DNA of 64,000 nucleotides from assembly GCA_029721435.1 (NCBI GenBank), contig CM056576.1, positions 112,448,666 to 112,512,665 of the forward strand, given 5' to 3'. The notes under the pieces are model-generated. The model was not told the DNA's origin. It did not search any database and saw only the letters and a list, made by a program, of their open reading frames with translations. Made by a program: the position numbers and the translations under genes. Origin of the DNA: Gymnothorax reevesii (lineage: Eukaryota > Chordata > Actinopteri > Anguilliformes > Muraenidae). Shown here piece by piece: positions 12,666 to 24,566 of the stretch. The number at the start of each line of letters is the position of its first letter. The first letter of the stretch is position 1.

Positions 12666-12811
12666 ATCATTCTCAAAAATTAATACCCTCTCAATAAGTC
12701 AGGTTGCATAAGCCACAGTGGGTGGCCTGAGGAGTGAACTTAAAGGACAGCTCTGCAGTAATTTGTCTATACAGTAGTGTGCAGTGATTATTATACACCA
12801 TCACTTTCATC

Positions 12812-13105
12812 TTAACCCTTTATTAACCAGCGTAGCATTTCTGCTACATGAAGTAAAAGGGTTAACAGCCTGGACACCCTGTTGGTTTTGTTTCTTATTG
12901 CCAAATAAACATTTGAGAATAACTTGAATGGTATGTCACTTTAATGTTTTCATTAGCATTTTTACCCAATGTAGCAGATTTGTTACAATTTGGAAAGATG
13001 GGCCAAATGTGTCAAATTTTTCTAATAATGGCCCAAAATAAACATTTTTGCATAGGGAAATTATTTTAACACAATTGGAAATGGGTTTGGTTAATAGCGG
13101 GTTAA
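12812..13105. mobile_element. Possible TTAA-target MITE, about 294 bp
   Basis: TTAA at 12812-12815 and 13102-13105 flank ends resembling each other in inverse orientation (CCCTTTATTAACCAGCG on the left; CCCGCTATTAACCAAACC when the right end is complemented). No coding capacity. Confidence 0.5.
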
Positions 13106-13448
13106 AGGGGTCCTAATATATCACTTCTCCACAATTTTTTGGTGAAAATGCATTGGAAAATTCTACTGTTGCCAATAAGAAAAAAATAAAAAATCATTCC
13201 CACAAATCTGTTGTGGGGAAAAATATGGCTAAAAAACAAAAACCTCAAAAACATACATTTTTTATGACAATTGAATGGTGTAGCAAATTTATTATTTTTT
13301 TGTCTCTTGCATTTCTTAAATGCATGTTTTAAGGCTCATTCCATGATTATTGATAAAAAAAATGTTTAAACTGGTCTGAGGCAACATTATTCTACAAAAT
13401 TACCTCTGATCAGTTGTTCCAGTATATAAGTGTTAAACACAATGGCAT

Positions 13449-13850
13449 GATGGAAGGAGCTGTCTAAGATTGTTCGTAGCGGCATTGTGGCCTTACATAT
13501 TGCTGAAGACATTAAATTCTGCCTTGGCACTGTAAGAAACACCATCAAGACAGACTGGTTCGCTGAAAACTATAGTGTGAATAGAGGTGCAAAATGGAAG
13601 TTAAGTGCCACTAATTTTTGTTATTTCAAAAATCGGAAGTTGACAGCATGACAGCTCGGTGATGATATTGATGGCATTGGAACTATTTCCAGAGGCCTGC
13701 GAGAAAATGGACTGATTAGTATTGTTGCTGCCAAAAGCTAGCAACATCAAAAAAAGACTTTGATTTGCCAAGAAATTCAAGGATTAGACACCAGTGGAAG
13801 GGAGCTAGTCCTTTGGACCGATGAATAAAAATTCTTACCCAAATGCAAAA
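13449..13850 (+). pseudogene. Tc1-like transposase remnant, third family
   Basis: The + strand reads KELSKIVRSGIVALH (start of the DNA-binding region), then GTVRNTIKT, then GTISRGLRENGLISIV, and ends near LVLWTDE with the first catalytic Asp. Two in-frame stops and frame changes break it, and the rest of the catalytic domain is missing. It follows a family different from copies A and B. Confidence 0.6.
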
Positions 13851-14728
13851 CTTTTCTCCAGTTTTTATTCTGTCATGCAAAATGTCCAGTGCTCATGCAT
13901 TCTCTAAATCTCACCTTTTTACGCCCTTAAACCGAAAGTGTTTATTGTACAGCTGCTCTTATCTTCTGTATTCAGGTTACTCATCTCCCTATTGTCATTG
14001 CTGCCCTCAAATATTTATTCAGCACAAGGGATTGTATTCATACTCAGTATTGCCATTTATAAATCATTAAGCACGTTGTATTAGTAAGTATATATTGAAA
14101 ATGTTTACCATTTAATATTCAAGTATCCTGTGTGCCTTCATATGCCTTCAGTGGATTTGCATGCCGGACATAGACAGTTAGGTTTGGCTGTCTGCCTTCC
14201 ATTTTGATGTAAAGTATTGTAAATGAGCAATCTGAGAATGTGATCACTTTTCGCTAAGGGGTACCAGCTCTTATTTCACTCCCTCCCCCCTTAGGGCTCC
14301 AGTCATAGTGCAGGAGAATCTTATATTTGGTTCAGTCAGACCATAGGTTTCAAGATTGCGGATTTGGGAGATTACATATGAACAAAAGCCCTTATTGGGT
14401 GATTCTGAAGAGGAATTAACCATGTTATGGTGTTTAATTCCCTCGCAGACAAATATTTAAGGTATTCCTATCCCATTCTCACTTGCCTTTTAAAAAGATA
14501 GGCACTTTTAAAGAATGTTTCCCCGGTAAATGCCTGCTAATTGTTTCACCTCAAAGATTTATTTGTCTCTTAATTGTTATTTGCAAAATTTGGAAATATG
14601 ATCTGACTTTTTAAGGTACCTGTTGTCAAGGGCACATTCTGAAGTGGTAGACGAGTGGGATGGAGCATAATTGGAGCTTCAGAACATTTATGCATCAGAC
14701 TGCTGTCGTGTATAAATGGTGATGAAAG
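13851..14728. other. Intronic sequence, nothing recognised
   Basis: No gene or clear repeat identified. Confidence 0.5.
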
Positions 14729-14905
14729 ATGCATTCCAGGTCACTATGGCAACTCCTGGCTATATTATACAAAAGCAGCGGACTACAGTGGAGCCTTCCT
14801 TTAAGGGTTTTATGTTGAAGAGTATATGAAAATAGCAGAGCCATTCATACCACTGACATAGTTGGATTTATTTCAACGTTGAGGGAGGGGATAGATATAT
14901 TTATC
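14729..14905 (+). repeat. Short duplicated segment, copy 1
   Basis: A block from TCCAGGTCACTATGGCAACT to GGATAGATATATT recurs at 18898-19054 in the same orientation, about 4.2 kb downstream. This copy has about 20 extra bases (around GACATAGTTGGATTT) that the other lacks. Confidence 0.85.
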
Positions 14906-15544
14906 CCTCAATGCTCAAAACAGTTGAAAGAACAGATGGATGAAGGAGTGAATCAGTTTACAGCTGAATTTAAATCCCAAAAAAAATCTAAAACCGCTAT
15001 AAACAGAATGTTTGGCTTGTTACATCATACTGAAGAAGTGCCTTCCAGTCTGACTCTGGAGCATGCATGTAACTGAAATTTGGATCCCTTAAATGGAAGG
15101 TTTGTATTATTTCAAGGAGTTTTTATTATATCTATTGGTACTAGACAACTTAAAGTTACTCACTCCCACTAAAACTCAGATCAAGGGTCCCTTTTTCACC
15201 CTTTAAGCACTGAGAGACTGCAGAGTTATTTTAAGTTTGGAGTAACATTTAAATTGTGCTTTAAGAGGTTTTGTTGATATTGATTTGAATGTTTAAGAGA
15301 GCAGAAACTCATAGGAAAAGTGATTTGTTTCTAAGATGAAACCTTTGTTGCAAATTTGGGACATATGAGGTATTTTTCCCCCTTTCCCCTTTGGTCTATG
15401 CTCTTGTTTTGCGAATATCTGGTTAAAGGAGTTGTTTCACGATTACTGCACATGCTCAGAATTTGAACATTGTTAGCCTTATAAAGACACCAAACAAAGT
15501 GAATCTGCTTGACTGCAAGTCATAAAGTCCTTTACTGTAGACTA
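14906..15544. other. Intronic sequence, nothing recognised
   Basis: A short open frame near 14879-15076 matches nothing known. Confidence 0.5.
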
Positions 15545-16640
15545 TGATATTTTAACTACTGATCATTTTCCTCTTACGGTAATTATCAAATTTGATTGTC
15601 TCCCGATCTTCAATTGTACAGAAACTGCTCTCAGTGCCAATATGTACCCCAGATGTAATTGGAAAAAAGCTGATCAAACTAACATTGATGCTTATGCTAG
15701 TGGGTATAATGAACTCTTGAACTTGGTGTCCATTCCTGTTGATGCTGTACACTGTCTCAATTTGCATTGTACGAACCATGATCAACTCTTATGAGTTGTA
15801 CAAAAATATTGTACATTGTTTGATCAAGGCTGCATTAATGCACTGTGCTCCAGTGTAAAGATACACCAGATCATATTGTTTCTGTATGGAATGAGCTTGT
15901 TAAAGTGCATTATCATGAGGCAAGTTCTAGTTTTAAAAATTGGGTACATCTGGGGAAACCCAGGAATGGTGATGTGTTTGACAAAGTGAAAGCATCCCAT
16001 GCAAGATTTATGTATGCTTTTCATATGTGTAAAAGGCAGGTGGACGTCATGCGAGCTGATGCTCTTGCCGAACATTTACTGCAGATTTCTTATCTTTTTG
16101 GAAAGACATTGACAAACAAGCTTGCAAACAGCTTCCTCTGCCAGGAAGGAAGTGAGCTAAGGCAAAAGGTTTGGTTAGGCAAAAGGTTCCATGGAGATTG
16201 CCAATATGTGGAAATCTCATCACCAAATTCCGTTTACTGTTAAATCTGTTAAATCCAATGTATATCAATCTAGTGTCCTGAATACTATCAACGATGTTAG
16301 TATGGACTCTGAACTTTTTGCTGTTAATGAAGGATCTGATGCAGTAATGTGCCTGAAGAATGGTAAAGCTTGTGGTAGGGACCATATCTGTCCTGTACAT
16401 CTGAAATATGGTGGTGATCGCCTACCAGTTCTCTTGAATATTTGTTTTTACACCTTCTGAATACACTGTTTTCTCCCTGACTCCCTCAACAATATTATTC
16501 TTGGTCCTGTTGTGAAAAGTGAGTGAGGTGACATTATGCATAGGGATAATCACAGGCCAATTGCCTTAGCATCTGTAATGTCCAATGATCTGGAAACTCG
16601 GGTGTTAAGCCACTGTGATAAACTCATTGATGGCTGTGAT
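15545..16640 (+). pseudogene. Non-LTR retrotransposon (LINE) ORF2 remnant
   Basis: Read in shifting + frames, this shows the linker between endonuclease and reverse transcriptase (YDILTTDHFPLTVII; CNWKKADQ.NIDAYASGYNELL), then KNGKACGRDHICPVHLKYGG and NHRPIALASVMS, which match the early reverse transcriptase blocks (GK..G.D.I and NYRPI.L). Stops near 15790 and frameshifts in several places break it. The active-site YADD block was not found, so it is truncated downstream. The clade is not certain. Confidence 0.65.
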
Positions 16641-18729
16641 GCTCAGTTGCCTATAACCCCTTTGCACAGAAGCCACATATGACTATTCATGCATTACCCA
16701 ATTGAAGGCGTCATAATTCATGATCTGAGCTTCACAGAGAGAGGGAAAATGGTTGAAATGAAACGGGATACTTGATGAATTTAGAATTACAACATATTTC
16801 AGTTTCTTTTCATCATTTTACTTCAGAGTAAGGGCCACAAGTAAGGGATGTATGCCTACCTGGCTTTCAGGTTGGCCGCAAACAGACGGTTTTGTGTGGT
16901 CCGAGTTGAGGTGATGTTTCCTGTAGCCTGAAGATCATTCTATGATGTTACTTTTCACATGCACCCTAGGGTGCGTTTGGGTGCTCTGTTTCTGCATACT
17001 TTGAATCCTAGGGGTTTTTGGAATATATACTGAAATGTGTCAATGGTTAACCACAAACATACTCAAAAATCTCATGAAAACCTAAATTCAGCTACTTTCT
17101 TCAGTTAGTCGAATTTCAATAACTCCTACTTTTTGTGAGCCGTGTATTTCCTGACGTACGGAATGCAAGCAACGGCAACATGCTTCTTCATAATTTTTCT
17201 CACAAACCTATCAGTACAAAGGCGGTCTAATTCAAAATGATTTCACTTCTTCCTTTGTTCCTCCCCATTAGTTCAAGTGTCTACTCAGCTTGATTAGCTT
17301 CTGCGTCATATCCTTCCTCGTGAAAGAGGGCTTGGACAAGTGTGAGTGGGCAGTGCATTGAATGAATTTGACTGGAGCCAAGTTCTGGATTTTGAGTGAG
17401 GCGCAATCTATTTTTATCTTTATCTGCCTGGGGAAAAAAAAAAGGGGAAGGGGTAAAAGGAGACTCGAAACAAATTGAATGAATGAACAAATACAGGCCT
17501 GCGTCCACCTGAGTACGTACTGTATGTCCCAAGTGGTTTTTGAATAGAATGTACAGTCAGTACTGTATTGCAGTGTGTCTGGGTCAGAAGGAAGGCACCC
17601 AAGCCACACGGAGTCCTGTATAGGACCAAAACCTAACTGATGCAGGAGCTCTCCAAGCCACTTCCCCACAGCAGTATAGGAACTCTGAACCTGCAGCAAA
17701 TTAGGGTGCGCAATATGTTGTATTTCAACTGATTGGTCATAACAAATTGGGGCCATCAGACAGCAAGGGATGACAGACAAAATTTTTGCGATGCGATGAT
17801 CTGGGTGAGGAAAATGCTCCAACAGAGGCAAAGATCCACAAAAAGCTTCACAGGTCTTGAAAGACTGGCAGGTCTGGTCAAATGTATCCTTCCACTATTT
17901 CTCCTTGTAATTTCTCCAACTACTTTACTCTCAGTTTTTCTCCTGAAATACTCTTTTGCAGACCCCTCCCACCTTCCAGACTTTTTTTTCAGTTCTCTGG
18001 GACTTCCCCTCTCAGGCATGCCCAGGATATGGCCAAAACCTAACTCCAGACTGGGGAAAACAAAACAAATGTCAATTCTGCCATATAGTGGCTTTTTTCC
18101 CATTACACAACTGATATTGCATGTGCACAAGCATTTTGCCAGGGTTGCAATATTAGATTAATTTGAATCAATGTGAGTGTTGATGAATGGAGCAGAAAAC
18201 TGCAGGCATGTGATTCTTTTACTGCAGGTGCACAGCTGACACCTGAAGGCCAATTGATGCCTCAATGTAAAGCAAATCTTGACACAGCTGGTCTGTGCGC
18301 ATTCATCAAAGCTATTTCCCCCTCCACGGCGAGAGGTTGCAGTGTTTCTTTCTATATATCCGTAAGAATGAGGACTGGTTATATATGCCCCTATTTTCTG
18401 TTTTAAACTTAAAATAGTATCAGTTGACTTTACACAAAAATATTTGAGCTATTGTATTGCATATCACCATTGCATTATCCAACCAATTTGTAAATCGCAT
18501 ATTGCGCTTTTTTTCTCCATATTGTGAAACCCTATAGCAAATACATGGACCCTGGAAATAAAAGTCACACCTGCAGGCCTACCAAAGAAAGCGTAGTGTC
18601 AGCACACAGAAACTTTGAAATGCACACATTAATCGCGGAAATGGCAACAAAAAAATTAAACCCTGCAACCAAAACTGTAAAAACAGCAACATAAATTGCT
18701 GACTCGGTAGCATAAGACTATGAAACGGC
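16641..18729. other. Intronic sequence, nothing recognised
   Basis: Open frames on both strands at 17268-18161 overlap each other and show no domain. An A-run near 17431-17440 is part of purine-rich sequence. No transposon ends identified. Confidence 0.5.
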
Positions 18730-19385
18730 AACATTTTCTATCGCATCCGTCTTTGCCATTTACTGGGCTTGCACGTCCAGGACCAGGCTTCTTTCAGAGA
18801 TGGCGGAATCAGGCGTGTCTCCTTCGGGTGGTAAGTAAAACTTCCAAATATGACCTTATTTTTAATGCAAATGTATAACAATGAATTGTAAGACGTAGCT
18901 TCCAGGTCACTATGGAAACTCCTGGCTATTTTATACAAAAGTTGCAGACTACAATGGAGCCTTACTTTAAAGGTTTTATGTTGAAGAGTTCTTATATGTG
19001 AATAGCAGAGTCATTCATACCACTTCAACGTTGAGGGAGGGGATAGATATATTCAAATCGTCGTAAATTCTCTTATTTTAGCATGTCACCACCGAAAATG
19101 AACGATGAAATGTGCACTGTCGATTTTGCTATAGTCTTAGTGTTGCCAACTTGGCGACTTTCTCGCTAAATCTGGCGACTTTCTGGTGACATGCTAAAAT
19201 GAGGGAATTTACGAGAATGTGGATGTAACAGCAAAGTCTTACAATTCGTTGTTGCTTTAACAATAACATCATATTTGGAAGTTTAACTTACCAAAAACAT
19301 GCCTGATTCCGCCATCTCTGAAAGAAGCCTGGGCCTGTACGCGCAAGCGCAGTAAATGGCAAAGACGGATGCGATAGAAAATGTT
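18730..19385. mobile_element. Foldback element with ~150-165 bp arms
   Basis: The left arm 18730-18894 (starting AACATTTTCTATCGCATCCG) is the inverted copy of 19236-19385 (ending GCGATAGAAAATGTT). Between them a second inverted pair occurs: TTTTAGCATGTCACCA at about 19077-19092 and TGGTGACATGCTAAAA at 19184-19199. The space between the arms also contains the duplicated segment 18898-19054. The right arm directly abuts the THAP element at 19387. Confidence 0.8.
18898..19054 (+). repeat. Short duplicated segment, copy 2
   Basis: Same-orientation copy of 14729-14905, about 20 bp shorter because of one internal gap. It lies in the loop of the foldback element, which suggests the foldback captured or inserted beside it. 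Confidence 0.85.
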
Positions 19386-19393
19386 CAGATCAT

Positions 19394-19609
19394 TTGAGGA
19401 GCAGTTTTGTCAGTATCTCCCAAAGCTGCTTCTCCATTTACTTTTGGACGCGAAGAAAAACACTTATTTCTCTTCCAAAAGAGGATGCCACCAGAAATGA
19501 GTGTGTAGCTTTTTTTTTGTTTGCTGGCAGCAAACAGCCACGTCCAAAGGGAACTTTAGCTGCTTGTGCTCAGCATTTCACCAAAGACAGTTTTGTCAAT
19601 AAAGGATAA
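19394..19609 (+). pseudogene. THAP-domain coding remnant (copy 1)
   Basis: THAP is a C2CH zinc-finger DNA-binding domain. The frame shows LISLPKEDATRNECVAFFLF, then CAQHFTKDSFVNKG. CAQHF holds the second zinc-binding Cys and His. Without an extra G before GATAATTC the frame would continue as DNSSLDMRFTC, as copy 2 does. A GTAAGT that could be a splice donor follows at about 19688. I do not see the first Cys pair. It is part of the transposon, not a host gene. Confidence 0.65.
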
Positions 19610-20751
19610 TTCATCGCTGGATATGCGTTTCACCTGCTTCTCAAACCTGAAGCAGTTGCATGATCAAGCACTCGGAGCCACAGGCTGTAAGTAACGATAT
19701 AACAGCAAATAATCTCAGTGTAATGTAAATGAAGCTAACGTGTTACGGGTGGCTAGCAGGACCGCTAGCGGTAGGTAGCACTAAGAACTGGCCTCAAACG
19801 CAGGCTTTGTAAAATATCTGAAGATAAAGCCTGTATTGGTCGTGACTGTCTGTGAGTCAGACACAGAAGCTGTAAGTTGCTTTTACTGCATAAGCAAACC
19901 TGACATGATATCCTGTTGATTGTGGCTGTAGCACTGCGGCTAACGCAGCCAAGTTACTGTTGCTAATGTTTGTGTCCTAAATATGCAAGAGTGATATCAG
20001 GGGAAATTCAACAGAAGCTGTGTGAACATAAACCTCATTTGAAGCTAACTTTTAATACTTGTTTGTAATCTGGATGCTTGGTACAATTGTCCACGGTAAC
20101 GGCACTTGCTGTCTGTAAAACCGGTATTACAAGGGTTTGTCTCTCTGGTTGTTGTGACCACTCAGTAACCAGCTATTGCATGTTAGTTTGCGTGCCATGC
20201 TAATTAAAATGCTCCTGGTTAACTTATATGCAGTAACTCTGATCGGTATGCTTGTGATACTTCGGTAAGCATCAATGTGGGAGTTTCATCGTAACGTTGC
20301 CCGATTGTAGCCACTACTGTTAAAGCTAACCAGAGAGGTGCTGTAAAAGGCTGCAGTTAGACTAGAGGTAGTTTTTGCGGAGCTTGGGATACATGTTTGG
20401 GTTTGTTTCGCTTCACTTTTCCATGACCGGGATCAGCTGGATACTTCACAAATATCTGGATTAGCTCTCTGATTCAACCATGAAAGCAATGAGAAAGGCA
20501 GGAGGTGTTACCGGTCTGGTAAAACAAACGATTTCTCTGCACTACTGTGACATAATTTCATCCCCCTTTAGAAATTCTTCTGGCTAATAAAAAGTCGAAA
20601 AAGAATAAGAAATTCTTTCCTGTAGAAGTGATTGATTCACTACCTCCGCACAAGCAGCTTGTTCACGCAAACGGAACTTACTGTCTGTAAAACCTGTATT
20701 ATGTTCATAACGCAACCGAGCTCTCTATAGCTGTCGCATACTATCCATGAA

Positions 20752-21190
20752 GCTACTCTCACATCAGACGCGAAATGAATTTTTCGTGGGACAGATTGCT
20801 TTGACTTTGAATGTAAAGATGCAAATACAGGCATTATGGGCGCATCAAGCAGCATTCACACCGGAAGCTAAACAAATTTTTCGTGCGACTTATTAGCTAC
20901 ATTCAAAGTCAAAGCGAAGATGCGAATACAGGCATTATGGGCGCGTCAAGCAGCTTTCACACCAGACACGAAACAAATTTTTTACGCTAAAGATTACATT
21001 CAAAATCAATGCAAAGATGCGAATAAACTCGCTATTGGCGGGTCAAGCTGCTTTAACACGGCACGCGCAATGAATTGTTCGCGCAACTGATCAGCTACAT
21101 TCGAAGTCAATGCAAAGACGCGAATACACGTGTTATGGGCGTGTTAAGCAGCTTTCATACCGGACGCGAAACAAATTTTTGTCTGCTGTT
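20752..21190 (+). repeat. Tandem array of ~97-101 bp units (4.4 copies)
   Basis: Units start at 20752, 20849, 20950, 21047 and 21148 (the last interrupted). Each begins like GCAGCTTTCACACCGGACGC, continues through ACAAATTTTTCGCGC and CATTCAAAGTCAATGCAAAG, and ends like GGCATTATGGGCGCGTCAA. An inverted partial copy lies at about 21778-21838. A single unit with inverted ends occurs at 11127-11238. The array has no counterpart in copy 2 of the host transposon. Confidence 0.88.
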
Positions 21191-21777
21191 AGCTATGTTT
21201 CCATCCACTTGTCAATCGAACTACCTGAAGTTTGCCAAAATTATTCATGCGAAAAAAGCAGATGAAAATGCGTTTCCATCGAAAGGCATTAAAGCGAATA
21301 AAAATTTGCATGTGCGTAATGACGTCACATGCTATTATGCGATCACATTGGTGTATCAAATAGATTTCTGATATTTTTAGCTGAATTCGCACTGAATTGC
21401 AGAACCTTCAAGTGAACAAAAGTAATGTGTTAGTCGTTTAGCTAGTTAGCCAAAATGGATCGCATCTACCAACAAATGATGATAATTGCACAAGTTGTAA
21501 TAGTGCTTATGTGCCTGCAATAATCAACATTGCAAACCATTATCAGAAGGCAAAGACTGCATCAAAACACCTTCATGATGCAGGAGCTGCTTTATTTGGA
21601 AACTAAAGTTTCCATCAGCATGTATTGCATAAGCCGATCAAGAGAGAATCAGATCAACAATATAAACTTTGTGTCGATAATCCTGATATCAAGTCTAATT
21701 TCACCATTTCCATAAGGCATTTTTAATTCGATATGAGTTGATTCGCATCAGAACGTGTGGATGGAAACATGGCTTTT
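21184..21777. mobile_element. MITE nested in the array, PIF/Harbinger-like
   Basis: The ends GCTATGTTTCCATCCAC and (complemented) GCCATGTTTCCATCCAC are inverted, and TTA occurs next to both ends, as expected for a PIF/Harbinger target duplication. Removing it would join the last array unit to its inverted copy at 21778. No coding capacity. Confidence 0.65.
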
Positions 21778-22758
21778 AACTGTGAATGTAATCTGTCGCG
21801 TGGAAAATTTGTTTCGCGTTCAGTGTGAAAGCTGCATACAGTGTGAAACCTAATACACACCGAAGCAATCCATAAGCTGTTGGTCCACTTTTAGCTGCTC
21901 CTCACTGTCCATGTTTCCCTCTAAACTCAGACCCACTGGATTTCTATGGTCTCCAGTCTACACTTGGGCATGTCGACCCGTTCTACAAATGTGTCTGTAT
22001 GGGTTGGATTCTAGCTTTCCCTCAATCCGAGCTAGAGTAGAAACACCGGTGTAACTCACCATAGCTGTTGGTAGTCAGCAAATTCCAGCTTGAGCTGCCA
22101 GACATTCGCACCGTGTCCTCCACTTTCACCATTGCGTTTATTAGAACAAGTTAATTTCATTAGATCTATGCACATACTGCCTTTGATTGCAGAATTAGCC
22201 CGTCAAGTCCTTCTCAGATTGCAGCTGCATCTCAGGTTCACAGTCTGGGGAAGCGGACCTGGCAAACTTTATTCTTGTGCCTCGTCCCGCCTAGATCAGC
22301 CCTCCACAGAGCTTGCCAGTCAGAATGTGGGCAAACAGGGAGGGGGGCCCATAGAAGAGCCACCGAGTGAGGTGTTTCAGGCAGAGATGAAAATATACTA
22401 CAAATGCAGTTTTTTGAAGATGGCTGTATGAGCAAAATAAATACCCTTTTTTTACTTTGGCAATCAGGAGTACTCTTGGGGAGTCAAAGAACAAAAAATA
22501 AACTTGGAAAAATAGTATAATAGGTCACCTTTAAAAACCAATAGTAATTTTTTAGTTAAATCTAGTGTCCATACCATGTCGTAGTTTAGCCACCATTAAC
22601 CATGGGTGTCAGTTTGCTTTGAAATGTGGTGGGGACGATAACTAACAGAATGAGTGCGTTTTGAGAAGTGGCTTTAATTAATGACTAATTAATTAATGTT
22701 TTCACTTTTGGTGAAACGCTACAATCACATGCATCAGTGTATTTCATGTTTTAAGTCG

Positions 22759-23052
22759 ATAGTCGAGTTTCCATCTCATACCAAGCGATTTTTTTTTTTT
22801 TTTTTTTTTTTTTTTTCGGTGAATTTTAGACAGTTGGCTTCAGAGGAAATGTGAATGACCTGCGTTTCCATCAACCGGCTAAGAGCAAATAAACTCCAAT
22901 GTATTAAGCCAGGATTTCCACAAGATCGCAGTAAATCACTTGTAACCTATGTAGTGTACCACATATACAGTACAACAGTAGAAGAAGAGGAGGTTGCAAT
23001 TTGATTTGAAAAAAAATGTGCATAAAAATAGTGCAATGGAAACCCGACTATG
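22759..23052. mobile_element. MITE nested in the hAT element
   Basis: The ends ATAGTCGAGTTTCCAT and ATGGAAACCCGACTAT are inverted. The style resembles PIF/Harbinger MITEs of fish. It contains the 28-base T run. Confidence 0.6.
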
Positions 23053-24222
23053 GTCATGTAGGCTCCTGAATTAGAAGATAAACCTAGTTTTTTTTTTTTC
23101 TTTTTAACCGCGGGGAATTTGATCTCAGGATTGATACCTGGAAATTACATTTCATTCCATCGTTTGAATAAACTGTCGATTAAACCCAAAGCCAGCGATA
23201 CTGAACGGCTACTAGCAAAACTGATGAAGTAATTTGCAGAAATTGGCGTTTATCAATGAACGTAACATAAGTGGGAAATCGCAAGGTGCAAACCGAACAC
23301 CAAAACACCCGAGTAATGAGGAGTAATGGGACACACATCGGAGTTCACGAGCCCCGGGGTAGGAAAAGCTTAACGTAGGGCGGCATATCCCTGGGTCACG
23401 GAGTTTGTTGTTGGAAAGGGGTAATAGTTACCATCAGTGATAGAATTACACACTGACTTTCGGGGGAGCCCCATTTTCCGGTGGGCAGCACTACTAAAAC
23501 AGGTCACATGCACGTGCATAAATACAAGTGTGTAGCAGCATGGTCATTAACAAGGTTACTGCGAAAAATGTTGTACGAATACCATTGTTAGCAGTTAATA
23601 CCGCAGGTAATATTTCATAGAGGCACAAGCGAATGTCAAATTTCTGGGAAGAAAACAAGAACGAAATTGGTCATTCGCTGGGAAGGAATTCCATATTCAA
23701 CCAATATCAAATGAAATCAGTACTTTTCCTGCTCACCTTGATGTTTGGGTTCCCAGAGAAGCATTCGGTTGTGTCAACTACATCCAGTCAAGAAAATTTA
23801 GAGTTTAAGTTCTTGTGCTGCTGTACGGGGTAATAGCATTTAACAGCAACAACAGCGATTTTACGGATGACATATCAGGTTGATAAGTTGCATGCGCAAC
23901 TTTCTCCTCCACCGCGATAATTGGGTCACTTAAAGCATCCGAAAACTTACATTTTTGTGCAGCTACCTCACTAGTGCATCATTTAACATAAAGGCAGGAT
24001 ATGACCGTGACTTGAAAAATCACACGACGAGATGGATGAAAGCAGCAATATTTGACAATATTTAAATACGTTTGAAACAATGTCGCCGTGTCCCCCAAAT
24101 GGCCCAGCTGAACACCGTTGGCATAAACCCCAATGATCCCAATGATCCCGTTTGCATAAACCCCAAGTCACTTGTAAGCCTACTTACCTATTTAAATGGC
24201 ATTTGGCAAGCTTTTGCGTATA

Positions 24223-24566
24223 GAGTCTGCAACAGACACACTTGTTTTGGTTGAGAGTTATAAAACAGCAAAATTACTGTACTGAATTGAACAATTATGA
24301 TGCTCATAATGCCTAAAGAAACAGACTTTTTATAAGTCAAGAAAATAACTTGTTTGATTGTTAAGTTTTCCTTTGTTGAACAGCATTTGTGCATAATGAT
24401 TTGACCGTGATCATTACTCATTTAGATGATTGCTTAGTTATAATAAATTTGCATAAATATTCCCTTGTTGGTGTCGCTTTGTCTTTAACATGTGTGGTGC
24501 ACTTCATATTATAGCTATTGTATTGTATAACTCTCAACCAAAACAAGTGTGTCTGTTGCGGATCTC
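24223..24566. repeat. Inverted repeat, 42-bp arms
   Basis: CAACAGACACACTTGTTTTG with TTGAGAGTTATA on the left is mirrored by TATAACTCTCAA and CAAAACAAGTGTGTCTGTTG on the right, with a loop of about 260 bp. It may be another nested MITE; the motif AGAGTCCGCAAC also recurs at about 25395. Confidence 0.75.

Larger units (their letters stand above)
19387..22534 (+). mobile_element. TTAA-ended, THAP-coding transposon, copy 1 (left end missing)
   Basis: Homologous to 47961-50370 from CAGATCATTTGAGG to the right end TATAATAGGTCACCTTTAA. The end sequence and TTAA target fit the Kolobok superfamily, which also carries THAP domains in some members. No left terminal repeat is found: homology stops at the foldback that ends at 19385. 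An array of ~100-bp units and a MITE (20752-21840) replace the middle section present in copy 2. No long transposase frame is present, so it is non-autonomous or decayed. Confidence 0.75.

Noticed and set aside
17268..18161. Open frames of 187, 142 and 124 codons
   Set aside because: They lie on opposite strands over the same bases, include low-complexity stretches, and show no recognisable motif.
19394..19609. A host THAP-family gene
   Set aside because: The same segment recurs within a TTAA-ended element at 47961-50370, and neither copy has a full domain or downstream coding sequence.
20752..21190. A CRISPR array
   Set aside because: The repeats are ~100 bp, adjacent without unique spacers, diverged, and in a vertebrate intron.
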